From NCBI GenBank assembly GCA_900298995.1, contig OMIC01000003.1, forward strand, positions 62,001 to 126,000: a DNA stretch of 64,000 bases. Direction: 5' to 3'. Of the stretch, positions 1-8,293 are shown piece by piece. Numbering within the stretch: position 1 is the first letter of the stretch; each line of letters opens with the position of its first letter. Both the position numbers and the translations under genes were made by a program. A model generated the notes under the pieces. That model was not told the origin of the DNA. It did no database searches and saw nothing but the letters and a program-made list of their open reading frames with translations. The stretch comes from Hyphomicrobiaceae bacterium. GTDB taxonomy: Bacteria; Pseudomonadota; Alphaproteobacteria; Rhizobiales; Aestuariivirgaceae.

Positions 1-1
1 G

Positions 2-67
2 ATCATGTTCGGCTTCTTCGTGCTGATCTGCGCTGGCCTGCAGCTGCTTCTCAAGCGCGAACGCTAG
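2..67 (+). CDS. C-terminal end of an integral membrane protein (partial)
   Basis: Only the last 21 codons are in the window. They encode a strongly hydrophobic stretch ([17 protein letters not shown]) followed by a basic tail KRER and a TAG stop. This looks like a final transmembrane helix with a positively charged cytoplasmic end. The family cannot be named from this fragment. Its stop overlaps the stop of the convergent NAD kinase gene by a few bases. Confidence 0.5.
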   Translation: MMFGFFVLICAGLQLLLKRER

Positions 68-831
68 AACCGGAACTGCTCTCTGAGCACCCGTTCCGCG
101 AGGGAGTGTCCGGGGTCGAACAGGATCCTTGCGGATTTGCCCTGATCCTGGGCGATCTCGACCTCGCGCACGTGACGCACTTCGACATGATCGGCTACTG
201 CCGCAACGGGCCGTTTTTCGCTTTCGAGCACGGTGATGGTGACGCGTGCCTGTTGCGGAAGAATGGCGCCGCGCCAGCCGCGCGGGCGGAAGGCGCTGAT
301 CGGCGTGAGTGCCAAGAGTTCCGAATTGATGGGCAGGATCGGCCCGTGGGCGGAGAGATTGTAGGCGGTGCTGCCCGCCGGTGTGGCAACCAGGATGCCA
401 TCGCAGATCAGCTCGTCGATGCGCGGCTTGTGGTCGATGGAAATCATGAGCTTGGCGGCCTGGTGGCGTTGCCGCAGCAGAGACACTTCATTGAAGGCAA
501 TGGCGCGGTGCCGCTGGCCGGTTTCGTCAACCGCCGTCATGCTGAGCGGATGGATGGTGGTGAGCTCTGCCGCGGCCAGTCTCTCCAGCAGATTGGCCTC
601 TGCGTAGTCGTTCATCAGGAAGCCGACTGTGCCCCGGTTCATCCCGTAGATCGGGATGCCTGTTGAAACAAAGCGATGCAGGGTCTGCAGCATGAGGCCG
701 TCGCCGCCGAGGGCGACCACGCAATCCGCCCGGGACGGATCGGCATTGCCATGCAGGCTGCCAAGCCGCTGTGCCGCCTCGCGGGCTTCCGGCGAGTCCG
801 AGGCCAGGAAGGCGATCGAATTGAATTTCAT
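64..831 (-). CDS. nadK: NAD kinase
   Basis: ATP-dependent NAD kinase, which phosphorylates NAD to NADP in the cytoplasm. The product is 255 residues, usual for alphaproteobacterial NadK. The diagnostic GGDG motif is at residues 42-45, an NE pair at 113-114, and the conserved [18 protein letters not shown] region begins near 143. I chose the internal ATG at 831 ([11 protein letters not shown]). The reading frame stays open further upstream, but that extension runs across the start region of the divergent DUF1636 gene and matches nothing in the family. It is a single housekeeping gene, convergent with the partial membrane-protein gene. Confidence 0.93.
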   Translation of the reverse strand: MKFNSIAFLASDSPEAREAAQRLGSLHGNADPSRADCVVALGGDGLMLQTLHRFVSTGIPIYGMNRGTVGFLMNDYAEANLLERLAAAELTTIHPLSMTAVDETGQRHRAIAFNEVSLLRQRHQAAKLMISIDHKPRIDELICDGILVATPAGSTAYNLSAHGPILPINSELLALTPISAFRPRGWRGAILPQQARVTITVLESEKRPVAAVADHVEVRHVREVEIAQDQGKSARILFDPGHSLAERVLREQFRF

Positions 832-916
832 GCCGTTTTCATCGCGTTGACAGGCCCGGATATTGCCTACATGGAAGGACAGCCCCTTGGCAACAGTTTG
901 CGAGCCGCCCCCTCCG

Positions 917-1288
917 ATGCGCGACATTCTCATCTGCAGCACCTGCAAATACTCGGCAACCGACAAGACGGGGCCTGATGGCCGCACCGGTGGCGAGACG
1001 CTGACGGGGCACATGCGCGATGCCATTGCCGCGAAGGGGTTGCCGCTTCAGGTGACCAGCCAGGCCTGCCTGTGGAACTGCAAGCGCCATTGCAGTGTGG
1101 TGCTGCGCGATGGCGCCCGCTTCAGCTACTTTACCGGCGATCATGAGCCGACCCGCGCCCAGGCGGATGCCATTCTTGAATGGTTTCAGATGCATGGCGA
1201 GACGGAGGCAGGCGAGGTGCCGTTCCGGCAGTGGCCTGACCGGATGCGGGGCCACTTCATCGCCCGCATTCCGGCGGTGAAGCCGTGA
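917..1288 (+). CDS. DUF1636 ferredoxin-like metal-binding protein
   Basis: A 123-residue protein of the DUF1636 family, predicted from its cysteine pattern to be a thioredoxin-fold ferredoxin. Cysteines at 7 and 10 (CSTC) and at 51, 55 and 59 (CLWNCKRHC) could ligate an Fe-S cluster. I took the ATG at 917 because [12 protein letters not shown] is the natural domain start; upstream codons look non-coding. Its stop overlaps the GTG start of cobP (GTGA), so the two are translationally coupled. That suggests a role in cobalamin synthesis or cobalt handling, for example as an electron donor; this is inference, and no biochemical function for the family is known to me. Confidence 0.8.
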   Translation: MRDILICSTCKYSATDKTGPDGRTGGETLTGHMRDAIAAKGLPLQVTSQACLWNCKRHCSVVLRDGARFSYFTGDHEPTRAQADAILEWFQMHGETEAGEVPFRQWPDRMRGHFIARIPAVKP

Positions 1289-1791
1289 GCGGGGTCACGC
1301 TGGTTCTGGGCGGGGCCCGGTCCGGCAAGAGTAGCTTTGCCGAGCAGCTTGCCGAAAGCCGCGCTTTACCAAGAACTTACATTGCAACTGCCGAAGCCTT
1401 CGATGATGAGATGGCGGTACGGATTGCCCGTCATCGCGAGGCGAGATCTGGCAAGGGATGGCAGACAGTCGAGGCGCCGCTCGATCCCGCCGCTGCCTTG
1501 CGCGCCGCCAGAGGGCTTGTCCTGATCGATTGCATCACTGTCTGGCTGGGCAATCTCATGCACCATGAGCGGCCGATTGCACCGGCGGTCGAGGATCTGT
1601 GTTCGGCACTCGCGGACAGCGTTTCAAGAGTGATTATGGTCTCGAATGAGGTCGGACTGTCCATCGTGCCCGAGAACGCCATGGCCCGGCGCTTCCGTGA
1701 CGAGCAGGGACTGGCCAATCAGCGTCTGGCTGCAGCAGCGGATGAGGTATTTCTGGTAACCGCAGGAATACCAATGCGAATCAAAGGATGA
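1285..1791 (+). CDS. cobP: adenosylcobinamide kinase / adenosylcobinamide-phosphate guanylyltransferase
   Basis: Bifunctional CobP/CobU enzyme that phosphorylates adenosylcobinamide and then transfers GMP to form AdoCbi-GDP in nucleotide-loop assembly. The 168-residue protein has the Walker A motif GGARSGKS at residues 9-16 and the segment RIARHREAR with His50, matching the guanylylated histidine of Salmonella CobU. The start is GTG, overlapping the stop of the DUF1636 gene. The 3' end overlaps the convergent cobD gene by 11 bp. Length and motifs are normal. Confidence 0.93.
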   Translation: MSGVTLVLGGARSGKSSFAEQLAESRALPRTYIATAEAFDDEMAVRIARHREARSGKGWQTVEAPLDPAAALRAARGLVLIDCITVWLGNLMHHERPIAPAVEDLCSALADSVSRVIMVSNEVGLSIVPENAMARRFRDEQGLANQRLAAAADEVFLVTAGIPMRIKG

Positions 1792-2737
1792 CGTACAGCG
1801 CGATCAATGCCGCGAACAGCAGCCACATGGCCTTTGAGAAGAGCGACAGGCCGCGCTTGATGTCGCTGCGGTCCATCTCGTCGCGACCTTCGCCCATATA
1901 GGGCAGGTCAATGTGCTCACCTTGATAGCTGCGCGGGCCGCCGAAGCGCAGGCCAAGCGCGGCGGCCATGGCGGCTTCCGGCCAGCCGGCATTGGGCGAC
2001 TGATGGCGCGGCGCATCGCGCCGGGTGATGGCAAGGATCTGGTGGAAGCTCTGCGGCACACAGGCTGCGAAGAGCAGGGCCGTGAGCCGCGAGGCGGGCA
2101 GGTTGACGAGGTCGTCGAGCCTTGCGGAGGCCCATCCAAAGTACTGATACTTTTCGGATTTGTGACCGATCATCGAGTCGGCCGTGTTGATCGCCTTGTA
2201 GACCGCGATGCCTGGAAGACCGAGCAGGGCATACCAGAGTACCGGCGCCACGATGCCGTCCGAGGCATTCTCGGCAAGGCTCTCGAGCGCCGCCCTGGAG
2301 ATTCCGGATTCATCGAGTTGCGCAGGGTCGCGGCCGACGATGCGACTGACGGCGCTGCGGGCCTCGGGCAATGAGCGGGCGAGGGCATCATAGACCGCCA
2401 CGACATGGTCGCGCATGGATTTTTGGGCAATCAGTGTGGTGGCGAGCAGCGCTTCGGCAAGCCAGCCCCAGCTCCAGCCATCGAGAAGATTGGCGATGAT
2501 CACGGACGGGATGAAGGCGGCGGCAATCAGAATGGCCAGCGCCGCAACGCCGCGCAGGCGTCCGTCCTGTGGCGAAACATTCGGGAGATTCAATTTGTCA
2601 TCAAGGAGCCCGACAAGCGATCCCAGCCACACGACGGGGTGGCGCAGGCGCTCGAACAGGGCGTCCGGATAACCGGCGAAGCGTTCGATCAGCAAGGCCG
2701 TGGCGGCGCGGCCGAAGACCATCACGGGCCAGTCCAT
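1781..2737 (-). CDS. cobD: adenosylcobinamide-phosphate synthase (CobD/CbiB)
   Basis: Integral membrane protein of 318 residues that attaches the aminopropanol linker to adenosylcobyric acid. Family features are the RHPVVWLG segment near the N-terminus, SLAENASDGIVAPVLWYALLG and the INTADSMIGHKSE motif, with several hydrophobic helices. It is the last gene of the minus-strand run cobA-cobB-cobQ-cobD. Its ATG shares one base with the cobQ TGA (TGATG), so translation is probably coupled. The 3' end overlaps cobP by 11 bp, tail to tail. Confidence 0.93.
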   Translation of the reverse strand: MDWPVMVFGRAATALLIERFAGYPDALFERLRHPVVWLGSLVGLLDDKLNLPNVSPQDGRLRGVAALAILIAAAFIPSVIIANLLDGWSWGWLAEALLATTLIAQKSMRDHVVAVYDALARSLPEARSAVSRIVGRDPAQLDESGISRAALESLAENASDGIVAPVLWYALLGLPGIAVYKAINTADSMIGHKSEKYQYFGWASARLDDLVNLPASRLTALLFAACVPQSFHQILAITRRDAPRHQSPNAGWPEAAMAAALGLRFGGPRSYQGEHIDLPYMGEGRDEMDRSDIKRGLSLFSKAMWLLFAALIALYVIL

Positions 2738-4197
2738 CAGAGTGTCCTCGCGAGGCTGAGAATGCGGTCGAGATCGAGATGCGTTTCCATGTGCCGGGCC
2801 AATTGGTCGAGGGTCGTGTCAATGGTGTGGTCGTAGCGTTGGCTGCCCGCGACAATATTCAATTGCTTCAGGAATTCGGCACGGAATTCATCGCTGCCGA
2901 AACAGCCGTGGAGATAGCTGCCCATGACCTGACCCGTGGCGCTGATTGCACCATCGGTGCGGCCATCGAGCATGGCGAAGGGTCGCGCGCAATCCGGCCC
3001 GTCGGTCCTTCCGAGATGAATTTCATAGCCACTCAGCGGCGTCCCGGTCGGCACATGCTGTCCGCTTGTGCGGGTGAGTGTCTTGTCTGGCAGAAGGCTT
3101 GTCTCGACAGCCAGAAGGCCAAGCCCCGGCGCGCCCCCTGCCGGCCCCTCAAGTCCTTGTGGATCATGGATTTTCTGACCGAGCATCTGATAGCCTCCAC
3201 ACAGGCCGAGCACCAGGCCGCCACGCCGGACATGGGCCATGAGATCGATGTCCCAGCCTTCGGCGCGAAGCGCCGCGAGATCGGCAATGGTCGATTTGGA
3301 GCCGGGCAGGATGACGAGACGGCTGTCAGCGGGAATGGGTTCGCCCGGGTGAACGAAAACCAGACGGACACCTGGTTCGAGGCGCAACGGGTCGAGGTCG
3401 TCGAAATTGGCAATGCGAGGCAAGCGCAGAACGGAAATAACCGTTCCACTGGAGTTGGATGGAGTGGAGTCCTCAAGTGCGACCGCATCTTCGGCCGGAA
3501 GCAGTCGCGCCGCTTCGAAATGTGGCACAATTCCCACACAGGGTGTGGCCGTCTCACGTTCGAGGAAGCTCCGGCCCTCAGAAAACAATTCAGGATCGCC
3601 GTGGAACTTATTGATAAGGAATGCTTTTAGCCTTGAGCGATCATCCGGTGGCAAAATTGCAAAGGTCCCGGCGATGGAGGCGATGACGCCTCCCCGGTGG
3701 ATGTCGCCGATGAGCACGGCCGGAAGATCGGCCGCGGCGGCAAAGCCCATGTTGGCAAGGTCACCGTCGCGCAGATTGATCTCGCCGGGGCTGCCCGCGC
3801 CTTCGACCAGGACGACGTCGGACCCATGCGAAACCTTGCCAAAACTGTCGATGATGGAGCTCATCCATTGCTGCCGGTTGCGGAAGTAGTCGCGCGCCGT
3901 CATGGAGCCCTGACGCCGTCCCTGCACGATCACCTGGGCGCCGGTCGTGGTCTCCGGCTTGAGCAGGACAGGGTTCATGTGGACGCTGGGGTCCACCCGC
4001 GCGGCCCGGGCCTGGAGCGCCTGGGCGCGTCCGATCTCGCCGCCATCGGCCGTCACGGCGGCGTTGTTCGACATGTTCTGCGGCTTGAACGGCCTTACAA
4101 CCAGACCGCGATTTGCAAAGGCGCGCGCAATCCCCGCTACGATCAACGATTTTCCGACATCGGATCCCGTGCCCATGAACATGATCGCCCGGGTCAT
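2737..4197 (-). CDS. cobQ: adenosylcobyric acid synthase (CobQ)
   Basis: ATP- and glutamine-dependent amidotransferase that amidates carboxylates b, d, e and g of adenosylcobyrinic acid a,c-diamide. The product is 486 residues. An N-terminal dethiobiotin-synthetase-like P-loop (GTGSDVGKS, about 10-18) is followed by a C-terminal triad glutaminase-like domain with its cysteine in LVLGLCGGYQMLG near residue 330. The KPQNMSNNA segment is characteristic. The ATG overlaps the cobB stop (ATGA). Confidence 0.95.
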   Translation of the reverse strand: MTRAIMFMGTGSDVGKSLIVAGIARAFANRGLVVRPFKPQNMSNNAAVTADGGEIGRAQALQARAARVDPSVHMNPVLLKPETTTGAQVIVQGRRQGSMTARDYFRNRQQWMSSIIDSFGKVSHGSDVVLVEGAGSPGEINLRDGDLANMGFAAAADLPAVLIGDIHRGGVIASIAGTFAILPPDDRSRLKAFLINKFHGDPELFSEGRSFLERETATPCVGIVPHFEAARLLPAEDAVALEDSTPSNSSGTVISVLRLPRIANFDDLDPLRLEPGVRLVFVHPGEPIPADSRLVILPGSKSTIADLAALRAEGWDIDLMAHVRRGGLVLGLCGGYQMLGQKIHDPQGLEGPAGGAPGLGLLAVETSLLPDKTLTRTSGQHVPTGTPLSGYEIHLGRTDGPDCARPFAMLDGRTDGAISATGQVMGSYLHGCFGSDEFRAEFLKQLNIVAGSQRYDHTIDTTLDQLARHMETHLDLDRILSLARTL

Positions 4198-5498
4198 GCC
4201 GCCTCGCAGATGGCATGGGCGTAGGACCCCATGACGCGTCCACGCCTCAGGCCCATGGGGGGCAGGGGCGTGCCGGCGGCGTCATGCGCGGCAAACAGGC
4301 GGTCTGCCGTCCCCTCGGCGGTGAGGGCGGAGTAATGGAATTCATGGGCGCGGATGTCGTCCGCCCACGGAGCATTCCCGAGCGGCGTCAGGCGGCGGTA
4401 GCCGAGGTGCAGCTTGCGGGTGGCGAAACTGGTGGCGAGCGGGAGCAGTCCCGCCATGGCGTGTGGCCTGCCCTCGGCATCGGTCAGGGTTTCGCCGAGT
4501 ACCATGTAGCCGCCGCACTCGCCGTAGACGAGGCCGGGGTGGCGGCGCAGGCCGTCAAGGAAACGGCTGGCGGCGGCAATGCGTCCGGCGTGAAGCTCGG
4601 GATAGCCGCCGGGCAGAAATACAGCATCGGCGCGGGGGTCGGGCGGCTCATCGGCCAGCGGCGAGAAGAACGAGAGGGTGGCGCCCGCCCGGCGCCAGCC
4701 GTCCAGTACATGGGGGTAGGCGAAGCTGAAGGCATCATCGGCCGCGACCGCGATGGACTGGCCCAGCGGTTTGAGCAGCGGGTGGCGCGAGGCGATGGCC
4801 GCCGGAGCCGGCACGACTGCGCCCGCGAGGAGCCGTGCGAGAAGATCCGGATGCGACACGCGACGGGCGGCTTCGGCGATGAAGTCCTCGCGCGCCGGGT
4901 TCTCGCTGGCCTGCACGAGTCCCAGATGACGCGATGGCCAGGCCAGCGCCTCGTCGTTGCGAAGTGCGGCGATCACCTGATGGCCGAGAGCCTCGCGCAG
5001 CAGATGTTCGTGGCGTTCGCTCGCGACGCGGTTCAGGATGACGCCCGAGACCGTTACATCGGCGCGGAAACTTGCAAAACCCTGCACCAATGCTGCCGCC
5101 GACTGGGCCTGGTGGCGGCAATCGAGGGTGAGAAGCACCGGAATCCCGAGCAGGGCGGCGACGTCTGCGGTCGAGCCCCTGGCGCCGCGCGGCCCGTCGA
5201 ACAGGCCCATGACGCCCTCGATGATGAGAAGATCCGTACCCTCGCAGAGGTGGTCCAGCAGCGCGGCGATCTGGGAGGGCGCCATGGCCCAGCCGTCGAG
5301 ATTGAAGCAGGCACGGCCCGATGCCGCTTCGTGGAAACGCGGGTCGATGTGGTCCGGGCCAATCTTGGCGGCGGCGACGCGCAGCCCGCTGTCGCGGAAG
5401 GCGCGCAGCAGTCCGAGGGTGATGAGCGTCTTGCCGCTGCCCGAGGCGGGCGCGGCGATGAGCAGGGCCTTGCAGCGGGGCTTGCCGGATTGGGTCAT
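4194..5498 (-). CDS. cobB: cobyrinic acid a,c-diamide synthase (CobB)
   Basis: Glutamine-dependent amidotransferase acting on hydrogenobyrinic or cobyrinic acid carboxylates a and c. The product is 434 residues with an N-terminal P-loop (APASGSGKT, about 17-24), a KIGPDHIDPRFH segment and a C-terminal glutaminase-like domain with the cysteine in GLVYGECGGYMVLGE. It lies 36 bp downstream of the cobA stop and overlaps cobQ by 4 bp. A very long open frame on the opposite strand is a product of the high GC third-position use here. Confidence 0.95.
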   Translation of the reverse strand: MTQSGKPRCKALLIAAPASGSGKTLITLGLLRAFRDSGLRVAAAKIGPDHIDPRFHEAASGRACFNLDGWAMAPSQIAALLDHLCEGTDLLIIEGVMGLFDGPRGARGSTADVAALLGIPVLLTLDCRHQAQSAAALVQGFASFRADVTVSGVILNRVASERHEHLLREALGHQVIAALRNDEALAWPSRHLGLVQASENPAREDFIAEAARRVSHPDLLARLLAGAVVPAPAAIASRHPLLKPLGQSIAVAADDAFSFAYPHVLDGWRRAGATLSFFSPLADEPPDPRADAVFLPGGYPELHAGRIAAASRFLDGLRRHPGLVYGECGGYMVLGETLTDAEGRPHAMAGLLPLATSFATRKLHLGYRRLTPLGNAPWADDIRAHEFHYSALTAEGTADRLFAAHDAAGTPLPPMGLRRGRVMGSYAHAICEAA

Positions 5499-5534
5499 GG
5501 CAGCGGCCGCACGGCGTGCTGGCGCGCGGGAGCA

Positions 5535-6404
5535 TTACCCAATCGGGTTCTCCCTGAGCGGGCCCTTGTACCAGTCGAGCAGGTTGCGCCAGTCGGCTGC
5601 CCGACCCACCACGATGATGGCGGGGGTGGGAGGATCCTGCGCGGCGATGAAGGCCCCGGCTTCGGCCAGCGTGGTCTGGGCCGCCTGCTGATGCGGCATG
5701 GAGGCGTTGGAGACGATGGTCACGGGATCATCGCCGTCGCGTCCACCGGCCATGAGGGCGGCGGAAATCTCGCCCAGATGCTTGAGCGCCATGTACATGA
5801 CGATGACCGGCGAGGCCTTGGCGATGGCCGCCCAGTTGACATTGGCGGGCATGGAGCCCGTCGCGTCGTGGCCGGTGAGGAAGATGACCGAGTGATTGGT
5901 GTCGCGGTGGGTGGCGGGCATGCCGGCATAGGCCAGGCCGCCGATCCCCGAGGTGATGCCCGGCACGATGCGGAACGGCACCGCCGCCAGGGCGAGATGC
6001 TGGCACTCCTCGCCGCCGCGCCCGAACATGAAGGGATCGCCGCCCTTGAGGCGCAGCACGCGCTTTCCCGCTCGGGCCAGGTCGATGAGGCGGTGGGTGA
6101 TGTCCTTCTGGGTGGGCGAGGGCTTGCCGCCGCGCTTGCCGGCATATTCGAGTTCGGCCCCGACCTTCACCCAGCGCAGGATGTCGGGATTGACCAGCGC
6201 GTCATAGACGACGACATCGCAGGTCTGGAGCGCGTGATAGCAGAGGAGCGACATCAGCCCCGGCGCGCCGGGCCCCGCGCCCACGAGCCAGACCCAGCCC
6301 GGCTCGAAGGCCGGGAAGCCCTCGGAATCGAGTCGGGCGAAGCCGGTCGTCTGCTGACCCGCCTCCAGCCAGTCGCCGATCCTTTTCGTTGGTCCAAGTC
6401 CCAT
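5535..6404 (-). CDS. cobA: uroporphyrinogen-III C-methyltransferase (SUMT)
   Basis: Makes precorrin-2 from uroporphyrinogen III with two S-adenosylmethionine-dependent methylations, the entry to corrinoids and siroheme. It is a 289-residue single-domain SUMT, without the CysG siroheme domain. Seen are the glycine-rich GAGPGAPGLMS motif, VVYDALV, LRLKGGDPFMFGRGGEE and the VPGITSGIGG segment. I chose the ATG at 6404; the frame is open upstream only because of composition. The start lies 22 bp from the divergent cbiD start, and the minus-strand TATAAG hexamer ends 6 bases before the ATG, hinting at a leaderless transcript. Confidence 0.94.
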   Translation of the reverse strand: MGLGPTKRIGDWLEAGQQTTGFARLDSEGFPAFEPGWVWLVGAGPGAPGLMSLLCYHALQTCDVVVYDALVNPDILRWVKVGAELEYAGKRGGKPSPTQKDITHRLIDLARAGKRVLRLKGGDPFMFGRGGEECQHLALAAVPFRIVPGITSGIGGLAYAGMPATHRDTNHSVIFLTGHDATGSMPANVNWAAIAKASPVIVMYMALKHLGEISAALMAGGRDGDDPVTIVSNASMPHQQAAQTTLAEAGAFIAAQDPPTPAIIVVGRAADWRNLLDWYKGPLRENPIG

Positions 6405-6426
6405 GGCCGCCTTATACAGTGGGCCG
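6389..6426. promoter_or_regulatory. overlapping divergent promoter for cobA and cbiD (putative)
   Basis: The 22 bp between the divergent starts contain CTTATACAG. On the plus strand, TTGGTC (6389-6394) is followed after 17 bases by TTATAC (or after 18 by TATACA), ending 8-9 bases before the cbiD ATG. On the minus strand TATAAG (6416 to 6411) ends 6 bases before the cobA ATG. The two -10 hexamers are the same bases read in opposite directions. Their closeness to both start codons would give leaderless or nearly leaderless mRNAs. No promoter was measured; the minus-strand -35 is poor. Confidence 0.4.
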
Positions 6427-7473
6427 ATGCGAAGTGAGAAGCCCGAAGGCGAGTTAAGGCGCGGCTGGACAACCGGCGCATGCGCAACCGCGGCAGTGAA
6501 GGCGGCTTTTGCGGCATTGCGGACGGGCGCATTTCCCGATCCGGTCACCATAACGCTGCCCAGGGGCGAGACGCCCGCCTTCGCCCTGGCCATGACCGAG
6601 GCCGGGCCGGGCTGGGCCCGGGCGGGAATCATCAAGGACGCCGGAGACGACCCGGATGTGACCCATGGCTGCATGGTCGTCGCCACGGTCCGCGAGGGCG
6701 GCGAGGGCATCCGCTTCAGGGCCGGGCCGGGGGTGGGCCGCGTGACGCGGGCGGGACTGCCGGTGCCGCCGGGGGAACCCGCGATCAATCCCGTGCCGCG
6801 CCAGATGATGCGGCAGGCGGTGGAGGAACTGGGCGGCCGCGACGTCGACATCGAAATCTCGATCCCCGGCGGCGAGGAACTGGCCGCACGAACGTGGAAC
6901 CCCCGGCTCGGCATCCTTGGCGGCCTGTCGATCCTCGGCACCACCGGCATCGTGAACCCGTTCTCCTGCGCGGCGTGGATCTCGTCGATTCATCGCGGCA
7001 TCGATGTTGCCCGCGCCATGGGACTTGCGCATGTGGCGGGCTCGACGGGCTCGACCTCGGAGGACGCCGTGCGGGCGCATTACGGCCTGCCGCTGGAAGC
7101 GATGCTCGACATGGGCGATTTCGCGGGCGGGTTGCTGAAATACCTGCGCAGCCATCCGGTGCCGCGCGTCACCATCGGCGGCGGCTTCGCCAAGATCTGC
7201 AAGCTGGGACAGGGCGCGCTCGATCTCCATTCGGGACGCTCGCAACTCGATCTGGCATGGCTCGCCGCGCGCTGCCCGGAACTGCCCGAGGCGCGGGTGC
7301 TTGCGGCCAACAGTGCGCTTGAGGTTCTCGAAATGGCGCAAACCCCGGCGCTGGTTCAGCGGGTCGCGGCGGATGCGCTTGCGACCGTGCGCGCCGTTCT
7401 GGGCGATGCGCCGGTGGCGGCCGATGTGATCATCGTGGCGCGTGACGGCGCGATCATCGGCCATGCCGGCTAG
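6427..7473 (+). CDS. cbiD: cobalt-precorrin-5B C1-methyltransferase (CbiD)
   Basis: CbiD methylates C-1 of the corrin ring in the oxygen-independent pathway; here it presumably replaces CobF, which is not in the window. The product is 348 residues with the hallmark RRGWTTGACATAAVKAA at the N-terminus and DAGDDPDVTHGCMV further on. I took the ATG at 6427 because it places this motif at the usual distance; an in-frame ATG at 6403 lies inside the divergent cobA gene. The 3' end overlaps the cobK start by 11 bp. Confidence 0.94.
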   Translation: MRSEKPEGELRRGWTTGACATAAVKAAFAALRTGAFPDPVTITLPRGETPAFALAMTEAGPGWARAGIIKDAGDDPDVTHGCMVVATVREGGEGIRFRAGPGVGRVTRAGLPVPPGEPAINPVPRQMMRQAVEELGGRDVDIEISIPGGEELAARTWNPRLGILGGLSILGTTGIVNPFSCAAWISSIHRGIDVARAMGLAHVAGSTGSTSEDAVRAHYGLPLEAMLDMGDFAGGLLKYLRSHPVPRVTIGGGFAKICKLGQGALDLHSGRSQLDLAWLAARCPELPEARVLAANSALEVLEMAQTPALVQRVAADALATVRAVLGDAPVAADVIIVARDGAIIGHAG

Positions 7474-8206
7474 GCCCGTTCTGCTGCTCGGCGGCACACG
7501 CGATGCGCGCGAGATTGCGCGGCGGCTGCATGAGCGCGGGCATGATGTGGTGACCTCGCTCGCCGGTGTCACGGCCGATCCCCAGATCCCGCCCGGGCGC
7601 CTGCGGGTCGGCGGATTCGGCGGCATCGAGGGACTGGCGGATTATCTCCGGAACGAGGGCATCGCACTGGTGATCGACGCCACGCATCCCTTTGCAGCGC
7701 AGATGAGCCGTCACGCCCATGCAGCCTGTGGCGGGTTGCGGGTGCCGCTGCTGCGGCTGGATCGTCCTGCCTGGTCTGCGGGGGACGGCGACCGTTGGAT
7801 CGACGCGGCTTCGCCCGCAGCGGCGGCGAGCCTGCTGCCGCCGGGAGCGCGGGTGCTGCTGACCATCGGGCGTAAGGAGGTGGCGCCGTTCCTTGCGCGG
7901 CCGGATCTCACAGGATGGGCGCGCATGATCGAGGCGCCGCCACACGCGCCGCCGCCGGGCTGGGTGATCCTGCGCGAGCGTCCGCCCTTCACCCGCGATG
8001 CGGAGCTGGCGCTGCTGCGCGGCCATGCGATCAGCCATGTGGTGTGCAAGAATTCCGGCGGCGCGCTGGGCACCGAGAAGCTTCAGGCAGCGCGCCTGCT
8101 TGGGCTTCCGGTCGTCATGATCGCGCGTCCGGCGAAGCCGCCCGCGCTTTCCGCCGCTGGCCCCGAGGCTCTGGCCGAGGCCGCGGAAGGGCTGCTTTCT
8201 CCTTGA
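7463..8206 (+). CDS. cobK: precorrin-6A reductase (CobK)
   Basis: NADPH-dependent reductase that converts precorrin-6A to the dihydro form after C1 methylation, so it acts directly after the upstream cbiD product. The protein is 247 residues with the N-terminal LLLGGTRDAREIARRL nucleotide-binding segment, DATHPFAAQMS and the KNSGG..GTEKLQAAR motif. The chosen ATG (7463) overlaps the last codons of cbiD. A later in-frame start would cut into the nucleotide-binding fold. Confidence 0.92.
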   Translation: MPARPVLLLGGTRDAREIARRLHERGHDVVTSLAGVTADPQIPPGRLRVGGFGGIEGLADYLRNEGIALVIDATHPFAAQMSRHAHAACGGLRVPLLRLDRPAWSAGDGDRWIDAASPAAAASLLPPGARVLLTIGRKEVAPFLARPDLTGWARMIEAPPHAPPPGWVILRERPPFTRDAELALLRGHAISHVVCKNSGGALGTEKLQAARLLGLPVVMIARPAKPPALSAAGPEALAEAAEGLLSP

Positions 8207-8293
8207 CCTGATACCCGTTTTCCGATTGTTTTGCGGCATTGCGGGGGCCGCAGGCGAATCCGGCGCGGCCGCGTTCAGAAAGAGGATGTTTCG

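Noticed and set aside
2569-3630. 353-codon plus-strand frame opposite cobQ and cobD
   Set aside because: Crosses a gene junction on the other strand and has no motif or start signal.
4215-6437. 740-codon open frame on the plus strand opposite cobB and cobA
   Set aside because: It is antisense to two clear genes in very GC-rich DNA. It has low-complexity Arg/Gly/His/Glu composition and no family motifs or ribosome site.
6454-7626. 390-codon minus-strand frame opposite cbiD
   Set aside because: Antisense artefact of composition; it covers a clear CbiD.
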